Below are positions 20,812 through 32,223 of a stretch of DNA of 64,000 nucleotides, in pieces. Below the pieces are notes generated by a model, which was not told the origin of the DNA, did not search any database, and saw only the letters and a list, made by a program, of their open reading frames with translations. The DNA is taken from assembly GCF_963576675.1 (NCBI RefSeq), contig NC_088913.1, forward strand, positions 87,667,001 to 87,731,000, read 5' to 3'. Each line of letters opens with the position of its first letter. Within the stretch, counting starts at the first letter, position 1. The stretch comes from Euphorbia lathyris (taxonomy: Eukaryota; Streptophyta; Magnoliopsida; Malpighiales; Euphorbiaceae). A program made the translations under genes and the position numbers.

Positions 20812-22544
20812 ATGGGCGAAAACAGCACTCGATTTCTCCCTGGAAACCAAACAACTCAAATACTGCCTGAGGGGCTGTCCATTACAAGGCCTCCCCTATT
20901 CTTCGGGTCAAACTATACCTTCTGGAAGAATAGGATGAAAAACTTCATTCAGGCTACAAACATGAGTGCCTGGCTATCTATAGTCCAAGGCCCATTTGTA
21001 CATGTCGAGGTTGTGGCTGGCCAAACAGTTGTAAAAGCTGAGGCCAAATGGACAGAGGATGATCTTAAGAAGCTCCAAAACCATGCTTTGGCTATCAATA
21101 TGCTTCACTGTGCGCTCGATGCTGCAGAATATAATAAAATCTCAGGTTGTGAGTCGGCACAAGAGATCTGGAGAAAGCTGGAAGTCACCTACGAGGGAAC
21201 CAATAAAGTAAAGGAGTCTAAGGTGAATCAGCAGATGAGACTGTACGAGCTGTTCGAGATGAACAATGATGAGGGCATTTCAGACATGAATGCAAGGTTT
21301 ACCAACATCATTAATGAGCTCAAGAGACTTGGGAAAATCTTCACTGAGGAAGAACAAGTCAAAAAGATACTCAGGAGTCTTCCTAAAGACTGACAAGCAA
21401 AGAAGACAGCAGTTGAGGAAGCTCAGGATTTAACCACCTACAAATATGACGAACTCATCGGTTCATTACTGACCCATGAGATATCCCATGAAAAACTTTG
21501 AGGTGAAGGAAAAATCTGAAGACAAGAAGCAGAAATCCCTTGTCATGAAAGCTGACTCCACTGACGGGAGTTCAACTGACGATGGGGAGATGGCCATGTT
21601 CACAAGGAAGATGAAAAGGCTATTCAGGAAGAGTGACAAATACTCTAAAAAGCCTTACAGAAAGTTTGATAAGTATAAGGCTGACTCAAGTGACAGCAAA
21701 TACAGAAAGGACAGCTCAAAGCCCATTACATGCTTTGAGTGCCATCAAACTGGCCATATTAAGTCAAACTGCCCCCACACTGAGGAAAGACAAGAAGAGT
21801 GGGAAGAAGGCAATGGTGGCTACTTGGAGCGACAGCGATGAGTCTTCATCTACAGAAACTGAGGCCACCGAGTCAGCGAAGATATGCTTCATGGCTGACA
21901 AACTTGCTGAGCCATGCGTCTCTGAGCATGCTGACCTATCAGATGACGAGGAGCAATCAAATGAGGTAATTTCTCTTCCCCAGCTCAGAAACGATATGGT
22001 TAATGCCCTGAGTGATCTTTATACACTTGTCAAGAAGTGTAATAAGAAAGTTAGAGCACTCAGCAGGCACTGTGACGAAGTGGAAAAGGTCAAACTGAGT
22101 TACCTCAGATACCTTCTTCAGGACAATACAACTCTGCATGATAACATGAAGATCATACATGAGTCTGTCTCTGAAGTCCAGTCAGTTTCAAAGAAACCGA
22201 GTAAGGACGTCACAACTATCCAGAACCAACTAAAGGTTCCAAATAAAAGAAACAGTCCTCTGAGAACTCAGTACCAAGGTACTAAGCAGAGATGGAATCC
22301 CCAGCAAAAAGTCCAGTGTGACTTTTGTGGGAAGTTAGGACACACCACTAAGGTGTGCTGGCACGTTCAGCACTGGGGTGCTGACAAGTCAGTGAAACAT
22401 CCTAAACAGAAGGTCAGTTGTGACTTCTGTGGAAAGAATGGCCATACTGTCCATGTATGTCGCCATAAAATAAAATATGATTCTTTACCTGTTGCACCTA
22501 ACAAGCAAGGACCCAAAAAGAATTGGGTACCTAAAAGTAACTAG
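20812..22544 (+). pseudogene. Sirevirus gag, broken by one stop and two frameshifts
   Basis: Gag packages the element RNA. ATG 20812 has a good context (accatgg). Residues about 25-190 are the copia gag (UBN2-like) domain: FFGSNYTFWKNRMKNFIQAT, WRKLEVTYEGTNKVKESKV. TGA at 21391 interrupts a conserved block that continues in the same frame (QAKKTAVEEAQDLTTYKYDE). The frame then shifts near 21490 and again in the C5 run at 21772-21776. Three zinc knuckles follow across these frames: CFECHQTGHIKSNC, CDFCGKLGHTTKVC and CDFCGKNGHTVHVC. The C-terminal part from 21777 to TAG 22542 is a single open frame with an acidic, serine-rich segment and a basic end (KKNWVPKSN). The breaks mean no full gag can be made without bypass. 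Confidence 0.85.
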
Positions 22545-22549
22545 TTACA

Positions 22550-22945
22550 ATGCAGGTAAGCCTGAGATGTGCCGAAAAGTCAAAGATGTGGTATATTGAC
22601 AGCGCATGCTCAAGGCATATGACGGGTGATGAAACTCAGTTCATCACGTTTGAGCGTAAACGAGGAGGGAGCATAAGTTTTGGAGACAACAAGAAGGGTA
22701 AGATAGTAGGGTCAGGAACCATCGGAGGTAATCCTACTATTGAATCTGTCTCCCTAGTCAGCGGACTCAAATATAACTTACTCAGCGTAGCTCAGCTATG
22801 TGACAATGGGAGAAAAGTTATATTTGATGCTACTGGATGTAAAATATACGAGGGTAAAACAAATGAGTTAATTTTAACTGCCCCTCGGATAGATAATGTC
22901 TTTATGCTAGACTTAGAGAAAAAGTTTTCAAAAACTGTGTGCTTA
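22550..22945 (+). pseudogene. Sirevirus pol: protease
   Basis: The aspartic protease that cleaves the polyprotein. The motif WYIDSACSRHMTGD holds the catalytic Asp, but reads DSA where the family has DSG. The domain continues with SISFGDNKKGKIVGSGTI and LVSGLKYNLLSVAQLCDNG. Gag and pol are in different frames here; gag ends six bases before this ATG. The frame shifts by one base at about 22940-22946, just before the integrase zinc domain, and the remaining codons to 22981 are out of frame. Confidence 0.8.
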
Positions 22946-24276
22946 GTACCTGGCTATGGCACAGGAGACTTGGTCATGTAAGCATGGACCTCCTGGCCAA
23001 ACTAGCAAGAAAGCAATTGGTTGAGGGACTGCCTGAACTGAAATTTCAAAAAGATCAATTATGCCACGCTTGCCAAGCTGGAAAACAAACCAAACAATCT
23101 TTTCATAGCAAAAATATCGTCTCAACTAAACGTCCGTTAGAGTTACTACATTTGGATCTCTTCGGTCCAGTCCAGCCGCTGAGTCTGGGTGGAAGAAGAT
23201 TTTCCTTGGTCATTGTAGATGACTTCTCTCGGTATACGTGGGTTATCTTGCTGACCAGCAAGGATGAGACCTTTGAGACATTTTCAAATTTGGTTAGAAA
23301 AATTGAAAATGAAAAAGACCTAAAATTAGCTCACATCCGTAGTGATAACGGTGGAGAATTCAAAAACCAAAAGTTTGTTGAATTCTGTGAAGCCAGCGGC
23401 ATTGACCACAATTTTTCTGCTCCTAGAACACCTCAGCAAAATGTGGTTGTAAAAAGGAAGAACAGAACTCTGGTTGAAATAGCCAGGACAATGCTGGATG
23501 AGCATAGGCTTCCAAAGTATTTTTGGGGAGAGGCTGTTAACACAGCATGCTATATTCTTAACAGGGCTCTAGTTAGACCTATACTCAAGAAAACCCCCTA
23601 TGAACTTTGGAAAGGATGAAAGCCAAATATTGGATACTTTCGTGCCTTTGGCTGTAGATGTTTTATTTTAAATACCAAAGACAGCTTAGCAAAGTTTGAT
23701 TCAAAAGCTGATGAGGCTATCTTTTTGGGCTACTCAACAAACAGCAAAGCATATAGAGTTTTTAATAAGCGAACTCAAGTTTTAGAAGAGTCAGTACATG
23801 TAGAGTTCGACGAAACTGACCCTGCAGGTAGATACCAGCCGCTGACCGAAGATGATCCACACTCAGTAACCACCGCTGACCAAGAACCAGCTACTGAGTC
23901 ATTCACGAAAAGGCTGACCAAGAGTAAGAGTGAACCTAAAATTACTTTTACTGACCCATCTACTTCTGCAGAGATTGTTGAAACAGAGACAGCACAAGAC
24001 ATAAATCTACCTAAAGAGATAAGGATTCCAAGAGGGCACTCAGAAAGTGCAATCCTTGATTCTGCTGGGAATACCCTGATGACGAGGAATCAACTCAGGA
24101 AGTACCTCAGCAATGTTGCTTTCGTCTCAGTATAAGAACCGAAGAATTTTGCTGAAGCTGAGTACGATGAATTCTGGATGATCGCAATGCAAGAGGAGCT
24201 CGATCAATTTAGAAGAAACGATGTATGGGAGTTAGTGCCTCATCCAAAGAGTCAAAAGACCATCGGAACAAGATGG
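22939..24276 (+). pseudogene. Sirevirus pol: integrase and RT N-end, two stops, catalytic Glu lost
   Basis: WLWHRRLGHVSMDLLAKLAR and LCHACQAGKQ form the HHCC zinc domain. The DDE core has LHLDLFGP (first Asp) and IRSDNGGEFK (second Asp). The third catalytic residue, normally Glu in the NGVVE-RKNRT context, is AAA (Lys) at 23452-23454, in NVVVKRKNRTL. TGA at 23617 interrupts a conserved block that resumes in frame (KPNIGYFRAFGCRCF), and TAA at 24133 interrupts the linker to reverse transcriptase. The frame ends at TRWM near 24276, where about six conserved residues are missing and the next part is in another frame. Confidence 0.85.
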
Positions 24277-25643
24277 ATGAACAAGGAAACGTAGTCAGGA
24301 ACAAAGCAAGGCTTGTAGCTCAGGGCTACAGTCAGCAAGAAGGTATTGACTACGGTGAGACCTTTGCCCCAGTGGCAAGGCTAGAGGCAATTAGAATTCT
24401 ATGTGCATATGCATCTTACATGAACTTTAAATTATTCCAAATGGATGTCAAAAGTGCATTTCTTAATGGAGTTATAAACGAGGAGGTTTATGTAAATCAA
24501 CCTCTAGGTTTTGAGGACCCTAAGTTCCCAAACCATGTTTACAAACTCAAAAAGGCTCTGTACGGCCTCAAGCAAGCACCATGTGCTTGGTATGAGAGGC
24601 TGACCAGTTTCCTGCTGACTAGAAATTACGTCAGGGGCAAAGCTGATACAACCTTATTCATTACGAGAAAGGGTAAAGATACCCTGCTGGCCCAAATTTA
24701 TGTTGATGATATAATATTTGGTGCAACTAACGAATCTATGTGCAAGGAGTTTAGCAAACAAATGCAGACTGAGTTTGAAATGTCCATGATGGGAGAACTC
24801 AACTTTTTCCTCGGTCTTCAAATTAAACAAGGAAAGAATGGCATCTTCATCAGTCAAGCCAAATATGCCAATGAGATATTAAAGAAATATGACTTGGAAA
24901 ATTGCAAGCCAATATCCACTCCTATGGTCACTGACACTGTCCTCTGCGCTGACGAGAATGGTAAGTCAGTAGACAGCAAATTATATCGAGGTATGATAGG
25001 CTCTCTACTTTACTTAACAGCCAGTAGACCGGAAATTCAGTTTTCAGTATGCTACTGTGCTAGATATCAATCTAAACCTAAGGAATCTCATTACATTGTT
25101 GTAAAAAGAATCCTTAGATATTTGCAAAGCTCAGTGAACGCAGGTTTATGGTATCCAAATACTCATGATTTTACACTCATCGGATACACTGACGCTGACT
25201 ATGGACGGGATAAGCTAGAACGTAAAAGCACCTCTAGAGGATGTCACTTCTTAGGAAGCTGTCTTGTATCCTGGTTCAGCAAAAAGCAGGCGTCAGTAGC
25301 CTTGTCTACCACTGAAGCTGAGTACATTGCTGCTGGTCATTGTGTTGCTCAAGTCCTATGGATTAAGCAACAACTTGAAGACTATGGTGTTCAAATGAAG
25401 ACAATTGAAGTCAAATGTGACAACAAAAGTGCAATTGATCTCTCAAAGAACCCAATTCAACACAGCAGAATGAAGCATGTCAGCATCAGACATCACTTCA
25501 TTAGAGACCATGTACTCAAAGGTGAGATCAAGCTGACCTTTGTCCCAACGGATGAACAGCTTGCGGATATCTTCACGAAGCCACTGGCCCGTGAGCAGTT
25601 CAGCATACTGAGAGAAGCAATTGGTATGTTTAATCCTCTTTAG
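24277..25643 (+). pseudogene. Sirevirus pol: reverse transcriptase and RNase H, intact frame after a deletion
   Basis: Open from [20 protein letters not shown] to TAG. It contains [30 protein letters not shown] (motif A Asp), [15 protein letters not shown] and the catalytic YVDDIIFG box. RNase H follows with [11 protein letters not shown] (Asp), [10 protein letters not shown] (Glu) and [12 protein letters not shown] (Asp), ending with [16 protein letters not shown]. All catalytic residues of both enzymes are present. The start at 24225 is out of frame with what precedes it and is not a natural start. Confidence 0.9.
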
Positions 25644-26103
25644 TAAATTTCTGTGCTAATTGAATTTCTATGCTGAATGATTGATTGTTTGCTGAGTAAC
25701 TCATCGAAACTGACTGAACATCAAATATTGAGTAAACTTGCACACTGAGTAAATTAGTTTAAACTTAAACTTTAAAAATCATCCGTAAATGCAATACTGA
25801 CCACTCAGAATATCAAACGCTTGATATTCTACACGCTGAGTGTTAGATCCGTTAGAATGAATGCAATAGCACGCGTATAGCCCTAGGATGACGTATTCGC
25901 CGTATGTGTCATAAATGCCAGGATCTTTGTCGGTACACAATCCCAAGGCAAAACTGACACATGGATTTGATTAAATCCACACCGCTCATTCCATCTATAA
26001 ATAATGGGTAATTTCCCATCTTTTATTCTTTACGCTTAATCAAATTCTAAGGCAAAGAAACTCTCTCTCTCAAGATCCTTCTAAACCTTCCCCATCCTCG
26101 AAA
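25644..26103 (+). promoter_or_regulatory. Spacer between pol and extra ORF, with TATA-like box and hairpin
   Basis: Non-coding. A perfect 10-bp hairpin (agaatatcaa, loop acgc, ttgatattct) lies at 25807-25830. A TATA-like box, tataaata, is at 25996-26003, followed by a CT-rich leader (ctctctctctc) and the ATG at 26104. This layout suggests a separate promoter for the downstream ORF, by inference only. Confidence 0.5.
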
Positions 26104-28938
26104 ATGACTAAGGTTTCTTACAATACCTCCGGTGCCGGCCACCAAAAGTCCAACTCCGATGAACCTATTGGAAATCCTCCTACGCCGAGCAAGGGAAAAA
26201 CTGGCCAAACCTCTGGTCAAGGAAAGACTGTGAAAGTTCGCACCTACTCCAAAGTTTTTGAGAACGTACGAGAATGGAAAGTTGAGCCCTCTAGATGGGT
26301 CTCAGAACACTTCGTACAGAACGAACAACCCTTCTGCGAATGGATTTCACAAAACGGCTGGACTGAGCTGTTTTCGGTTAGGGATGAAACCTATCCTGAC
26401 CTAGTGAGGGAGTTTTACCACAACCTCAAAGTTGCCAATGACAACACTGACTACCTGTGCACTGAGGTGAAAGGCAAAACCATCTTCATCAACCCTCTCT
26501 ACATAGGAAATCTTCTCAAGCTAAAAACTGAGGGAGCAAGGCTGAGAAGATCGGGAGATCAGGACAAAACTAACTATGCACACAACTTTTGCAAACCTGA
26601 GGGTCACTCAGGAGAAGTGTCAGATTCATCAATGGGTCAGCACCAGAAGATGGCTCACTACTTGCTAACCTACTTCATCTACCCGAAGATCAACTGCACT
26701 ACATCAGCAACAAATTTTGAGCAGTGCTTTATATGGCACATGCTGACGTACACCCCCATCAACATGCCGGTCTTTCTCGTTGCTAGGTTCCTTCGAAGCA
26801 CTGGCACGATGCGGCTTGGATCACTCATCACCAGAATCCTCATTGACCATAAGGTTGATCTTGAAGGTGAGGAGAAAAATCGAGGATCTGAGATAACAAC
26901 TGCCTCGCTGAGGGCATTGAAGTTTGGACAGCCCTTGAAGAAAGGCAAAGTTGCTGCTGCTGCTGCTGGCCAAGCTGAGGAAACTGCTGAGCCAAAGAAA
27001 GGGCGAAGGACTTAGGCCCCAGCTTCTCGCAAGAGGAAAACTGCTGAGACTCCTTCTAAAAATATTGAGTCTCCAGCAAAGAGGCAGAAGTCAGCTGGTA
27101 AGTCAGCTGAGAAAAGAAGCAGGCAAGGTGAGCCTGGAACTGAGGAAGCTGCTGAGCAACCTCAGAAGAAGCAGAAGTCTTCAACACTGACTCCACTGAA
27201 CGCCATACCTATGGACTTCATTGTACCAGGTGACTCTCACTTCACCCAGTGTCAAAGTACAGAAGCTGAGCAAGATGAACATGAGGTTCAACTAGATGAT
27301 CACTTCATCTCTCAAGTTGAGGAAGAACTTGATGGTGACAGTACTGAAGAAGAAGAAGAAGAAGAAGCCAGCGGTCAGGATGACGCTGAGGACTCTAAGG
27401 AAACAGCCAGTGAGATTGAGGTTGAGCATGCCGATACTGAGTTGGCTGCTGGAGTTGAGCAAGTACTCGACCAACACACTGTTGATCCAGCTGAAGAGCA
27501 AGCTGACCAGCCTCATACTGAGCAACAAGAATCTTCCCCTTCTCACTCAGGAGAACCGGATAATACTGTCACTCCACCTCGGAGAAGGCGAAAGTTGGTC
27601 AAGGCCAGTGAGAAGCTAATCAGTGAACCTCATGTGCAACTACCAACTCTTCCTGACTTTGTCGTCTCAAAGACAACTAAGGACCCTTCTACCGTCCAAC
27701 TCAAGTTTTTCAAACGCCAATCCACTTCCACTACATCAGCGGCATTAGAAAAACAAGCCTCTGTTTCTTCTCAACAGGAACATGCCGACCCCAATGCTTC
27801 TGCAACATCAACCAGTCAGGTTGAGCCGTCTACTGTTCATGCTATCTCCTCAAGCATGGTGCTGACCCCACACACCTCTGCCGTCAGCATAGACAGTATT
27901 CGTATTACAACTTCTCAAACTCAACTCTCTGCCGATCAATCAACTATCCCTAAAACTCAAGTGCAGATTGAGAATACTATTCCAGTCACTGACCAGGTTA
28001 CCCCCTTCACTCTTCTTCCTTCCGGTCATACTGATGTCCCTGAAGGTTCACAGAGCCATCTGAATGCCACTGAGTCCGACAAAAAGATCATTGACTCAGT
28101 GCAAGAATTAATCAGAGACCTTCAATATTCCACTTCTCCTGCTGCTGGATCTTCAATTCTTGAGACCACCCAGCTCTCCCAAGTCACTCAGCTTCTCAAC
28201 GAAGTTAAGGGACTCAAGGATCTGCTGAACGTCGTCTTATCCTTCCAAGCACAGCAAGCTAAGCAGGATTCAATTGCCAAGTTGGCTAAGATCCAGCTGA
28301 CAACCGTGCAACACCTGAACTCTCTCCATCAACAAGTCCAGAAATTGTCAGCTGTGAACACTGACTATGCCACTTCATCTGAAATCAAAATGCTCTTTGC
28401 TCAACTTCATACTGAGCAACTTAAGACCAACGGGCAAATGGTGTCGTACAGTCAGTGCTCAGTAGAGCAAATTGGTGAGACTATAAGGTTGCTTAATCTG
28501 AATAAGCAAGAGATGGATACTGACGCAATGAAGCAGAACGAGATGATGACTCTCGCACAATAAACTTTCAATCACATTCGTCATAACAACATTCAACGTC
28601 AGTATTACGACACAGCTCTCTTAAAAACCTTCCACCAAATCTTTGCTGGCCTTACTGAAGCTCTTATCTGGCAAGGCAAAGCTCAAGCATTCAGTGTAAA
28701 TATGCTCAGTGCTGCTGATCTCAAAGTACCCGAAGAGGTCTCAGCTGATGGAGTTGCCATCTTTGATGGCGTAAATGAAAGCGCTGAGAAGTTTAAGGAG
28801 CTATCCCAAGAACTGACTCGAGCTGTATTAACAGATGCTTTCAGACTCCCTGAAGTTGATAAAACGGGGGAGAAAGAACATGCAGCAAGAGCTCAGCATG
28901 AGCGAAGTCAGTCATCGCATCACAAGAAAAAGAAATAG
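26104..28938 (+). pseudogene. Sirevirus extra ORF (env-like position), two in-frame stops
   Basis: One frame of 945 codons from ATG to TAG, broken by TAG at 27013-27015 (codon 304) and TAA at 28561-28563 (codon 820); coding-like sequence continues without a shift across both. About residues 60-240 (WVSEHFVQNEQPFCEWIS, FINPLYIGNLLKL, MAHYLLTYFIYPKI, FLVARFLRSTGTMRLGSLI) resemble the plant transposon protein domain often found in extra ORFs of LTR elements. Then come an Ala/Lys/Arg-rich part, an acidic run near residue 415 (E7), a basic cluster PPRRRRKLVK, a long Ser/Thr/Gln-rich region, and a helical, Gln-rich C-terminus. I see no signal peptide or membrane segment, so despite its position there is no support for an envelope function. 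Confidence 0.75.
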
Positions 28939-29475
28939 ATAGGCTAGCCCAGTTTTAGACTGAGTCACTTGTAATCAAATTCTATTTGCCTTATCTATAA
29001 AAATTTTGCTGTGTAATTACTGACTTCTATCTATATATCATATTTGCATCTCTTATTCAAATCCTGAGTTATGATATATGTTATTAAGTACTGAGTCATT
29101 ATGTATCTTCAATTAAATCAGCTATGTTTAATACTTGTAACAATTATTGTCTAAATGATATGCTGATAACATGTTTGACATTGACCTATGTGTTTATAAA
29201 ACATTCTGATAAGAACTCATTGAACAACAAATTACTCAGCGCGCTCTATATGACTAAACCTTCCGCTTAATACTGAGTAAATAGAATATGTTGATATAGC
29301 TGACCTATATCTGAAAACTGACCTTATTTAAACCTTTAAATGTTTTGAGTAAAACTAAGTAAGTAGCTCAACCCTTACGGGGGAGTTGGCTCAATTATAC
29401 TAGGTCAACTATTATGGGGGAGCTCATACTGAGTTTCTCGCTGAATAGTTTTGCCAACATCAAAATGGGGGAGTT
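28939..29475 (+). promoter_or_regulatory. Sirevirus 3' non-coding region with repeated polypurine tracts
   Basis: Three gggggag tracts occur in 100 bases: cttacgggggagttgg (about 29376), attatgggggagctc (about 29414) and aaaatgggggag (about 29462-29473). The last is next to the 3' LTR and would prime plus-strand synthesis. Multiple tracts of this type are a Sirevirus hallmark. A further acgggggag lies in the ORF at about 28864. The rest is AT-rich with many ctgagtaa / ctgacc words. Confidence 0.8.
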
Positions 29476-30818
29476 TGTTGAAACACCTTTCCACATAATT
29501 TTGATTTGACAAAATTGTTTAAGTATAATTTAAAATACATATTCTAAACACACTAAGTTTAAATGCTTTGATTTATTCTACTAATGTGTTTGTTCAATGT
29601 TGAGTTAAAACTGTTATAAGACATAAGGATTAAAAGGCCCAAGCCCAATACGGAAGCCAAGGCCCAAGTCAAAAAACTCAGTACAACTCGGCCCGCGTAT
29701 GTCAAGATGTTGCCGTTTTGAACAAAACGCAACTCAGCAAACGGAAGGATCTAGAAGACCTTCGGGAACAACTTCAAGATGAAGCTGCTGAGTAGTCTCG
29801 ACAAAGCGTACAAGACAGCAGCTGGCAAAGCAAAACTTCCAGACAAAGTATTTCCCTTTTGGGCAAAGTTTAGACGACACAGTATGCTGTCCAGTTGACT
29901 TTATCATAAAAGGAGAGACAGTCTGCTGAGCTGACCGAGGACAGAAGATACACAATTCTGATTGGCCGAGAGCTCTGAGCAAGTCAGGATGACAATGACA
30001 TGTAGCCGTTTTCCCTCCAACGGTTATTTCGAAATTCGAAATGACCGATGCCCAGACGTCTCTATAAATAGTGCCATCAGAAGCTTCACTCAATACAGAA
30101 CTTGATCAAGCCATTACGCTGACCAAATTTCTACAAGTTCTGCAAGCAAAGAAGCCAAGCAAATTTCTTACACTACAATTTTTATATCTGTGTAAAAGTC
30201 TAGGGTGATTGTTTCAATCGTCTAAAGTGTCTTAGCAAATCTTTGTATAGGACAAAACACTTATCATTTCTAGAGATAGAAAGGAGAGGCTGAGTACTCA
30301 GTTTTAGTACTCAGCGAGAGATTAGGATTGAGTAGAGGTATAGAGGAAGGTACTCTTGTCATACTCAGTTGCTGATATTGTAAAAGGTTTGAGGCTCTAC
30401 CTTTAAAGAGCTCAGTAGAGGATTTGAAATCTCGGAACGTGTTCCGGGGACAGGACGTAGGCTTAGAAGAAGCCGAACCTGGATAAATCTGCTGAGTGAA
30501 GTATTTCTTACCTTTAACTCCTTATTTATATTGCTTGCTTAAAATAACCAAAAACTGACCAAGTAAATAGGTCAAGTTGAGTTGTGCGCGTTGAACGTCT
30601 GAGCTCAGGAATAGACTCTAAGTGCTATCTCCTGACTCAAGCTAAGAAACTGACCTAGTCACCAATTGACTAAGCCAGTATCTTGTTGTTTACTCAGCGC
30701 CGCTGTTAAAACCTTTTTCTCTAGAAAAAGAAGTCTGCCATAATTGCGAAAAAGTTTAAATAGTTCCTAACCCCCCCCCCCCTTGGAACTATACTTGCAA
30801 CCTTACAAGGGACCAACA
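29476..30818 (+). repeat. Sirevirus 3' LTR
   Basis: 1343 bp, nearly identical to the 5' LTR, with a longer C run (about 30770-30782) and the same TATA box near 30061. It is followed by cagat and then the interrupted copia LTR resumes. Confidence 0.95.
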
Positions 30819-30823
30819 CAGAT

Positions 30824-32209
30824 TTCACTTAACCTATCTTTTTGAGTTGACTCGGCCTGTACAAGTAAAACGAACGTCTCGTTATATGTGACTTGACATC
30901 ACCCATAGTCATAAGATTCAGTTCAAGGGTGTAGTTGATAAAGGATCGAATTATATTGTAACTAATACGGAAAGGTTAACGACAGAATCAACCTGTCTTC
31001 TTATAGCTCTGGGGGAATGATTACGGACTTGCTAATCACATACTTTGTACATCATTCCGTTATGCAAAGATTAAATATAATTCTTTGAAAATTAATTTAA
31101 TAACGTTGCATACGGCTAGAAGCAATAAGAACCTAATGGATCACACATAAGACTTGGAACGTAAAAGAGAGATAGATGTTAATTAATTGATAGAAGCCCA
31201 ATTGAGCCCAATAAGGCCCATGGACATAAGGGGGTCGAAATTCATGTAGTGATATACATGAATAATTAATTTGATTTTGTTAATCCTAATTAGATTAGGA
31301 ATATGAATTAAATTAATTAAGAGATAATTAAGTTAGGAGTTTTTATTAGATTAATATACTCCTATTATTATCCAATAAGGTTATTATTATTATCCTTAAT
31401 ATATTAGATATATAGTGAGCTGGATTTTCGAATTGAGAGAGATATTGAGAGAGATCAAGAATTCTCACTAATAATTAGGAATTCTATTCCGAATGGAATT
31501 CCTATTTAGTAACCTAATTCTATCTAACTAGGGATTAGATACAAGAGATTATAAATACCCCTTCCCTTGAGATTTTCGAAATACAAGCAAGCCATACCCT
31601 ACTTGTGATTTTCGAAATTCACCTAGTCTAAGAGAGAGAAAATTCGACACCCCTAGTTCGAGGACGAGATTTCTCTACGGCTTCGTTTGATCAATTAATT
31701 TTCATCTATTTCTTTTATCCTTGATCTTGTGTTGATTAGTTAGAGGCAATCTACTTTGGTTGCTATTCAACGGTTGATACTAAATTAATCTTCCCGTGTT
31801 TTATTTCGTGTTTGGGAACTCGAAGAAGAAAAACAAACAAAAGGGAGAAATTCGTTTTACTACTCCTACATCAGGTCAGTTCAAGATTTCGCGGGTTCCC
31901 GGAGATTGAACCGTCGGATCGTCGCGATTTTTGGACAGGAGCTTCTAGACATATTCTTCCACGTTTTCACTGAAGGGATTGTCGTTCGGAGGTCTGGAAG
32001 GTCTGTTTCGGATAAGGGCAGATTGGTAGACAGTTTCTATCTCTTTTGAAGTTGTGGGCACTTCGTTTGCAACGGTAGATAGAACTTCTAAAAGGTATTT
32101 CTTCTTATCCTTCTTTATATGAAATAACGGTTAACGGATCTTGTGGTTAAATGGAAATAGGTTAAAATTTTTATATTTCCGCTGCTATACCTTAGCCTAA
32201 TTTCCAACA
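30824..32209 (+). repeat. Middle copia 5' LTR, right part
   Basis: Continues from 19409 after the Sirevirus and matches the 3' LTR from 38509 to its end, with a TATA box at 31550-31557. It holds about 50 bp (around 31421-31470, gagagagatattgagagagat region) that the 3' LTR lacks. Confidence 0.9.
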
Positions 32210-32210
32210 G

Positions 32211-32223
32211 TGGTATCAGAGCC
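32211..32223 (+). promoter_or_regulatory. Primer binding site, initiator tRNA-Met, middle copia
   Basis: tggtatcagagcc begins two bases after the LTR end. Confidence 0.9.

Larger units (their letters stand above)
19410..30818 (+). mobile_element. Innermost element: Sirevirus-type Ty1/copia
   Basis: 11.4 kb with LTRs of 1340 and 1343 bp, flanked by cagat at 19405-19409 and 30819-30823. The Sirevirus (SIRE/Maximus) call rests on a gag with three zinc knuckles, an extra long ORF between pol and the 3' LTR, and at least three repeated polypurine tracts. I count roughly 16 base differences between its LTRs (about 1 percent), so it is young although its genes already carry several stops and frameshifts. 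Confidence 0.9.

Noticed and set aside
26104..28938. Envelope gene
   Set aside because: The position fits, but I see no signal peptide, membrane anchor or cleavage site; composition is hydrophilic with acidic and basic runs.
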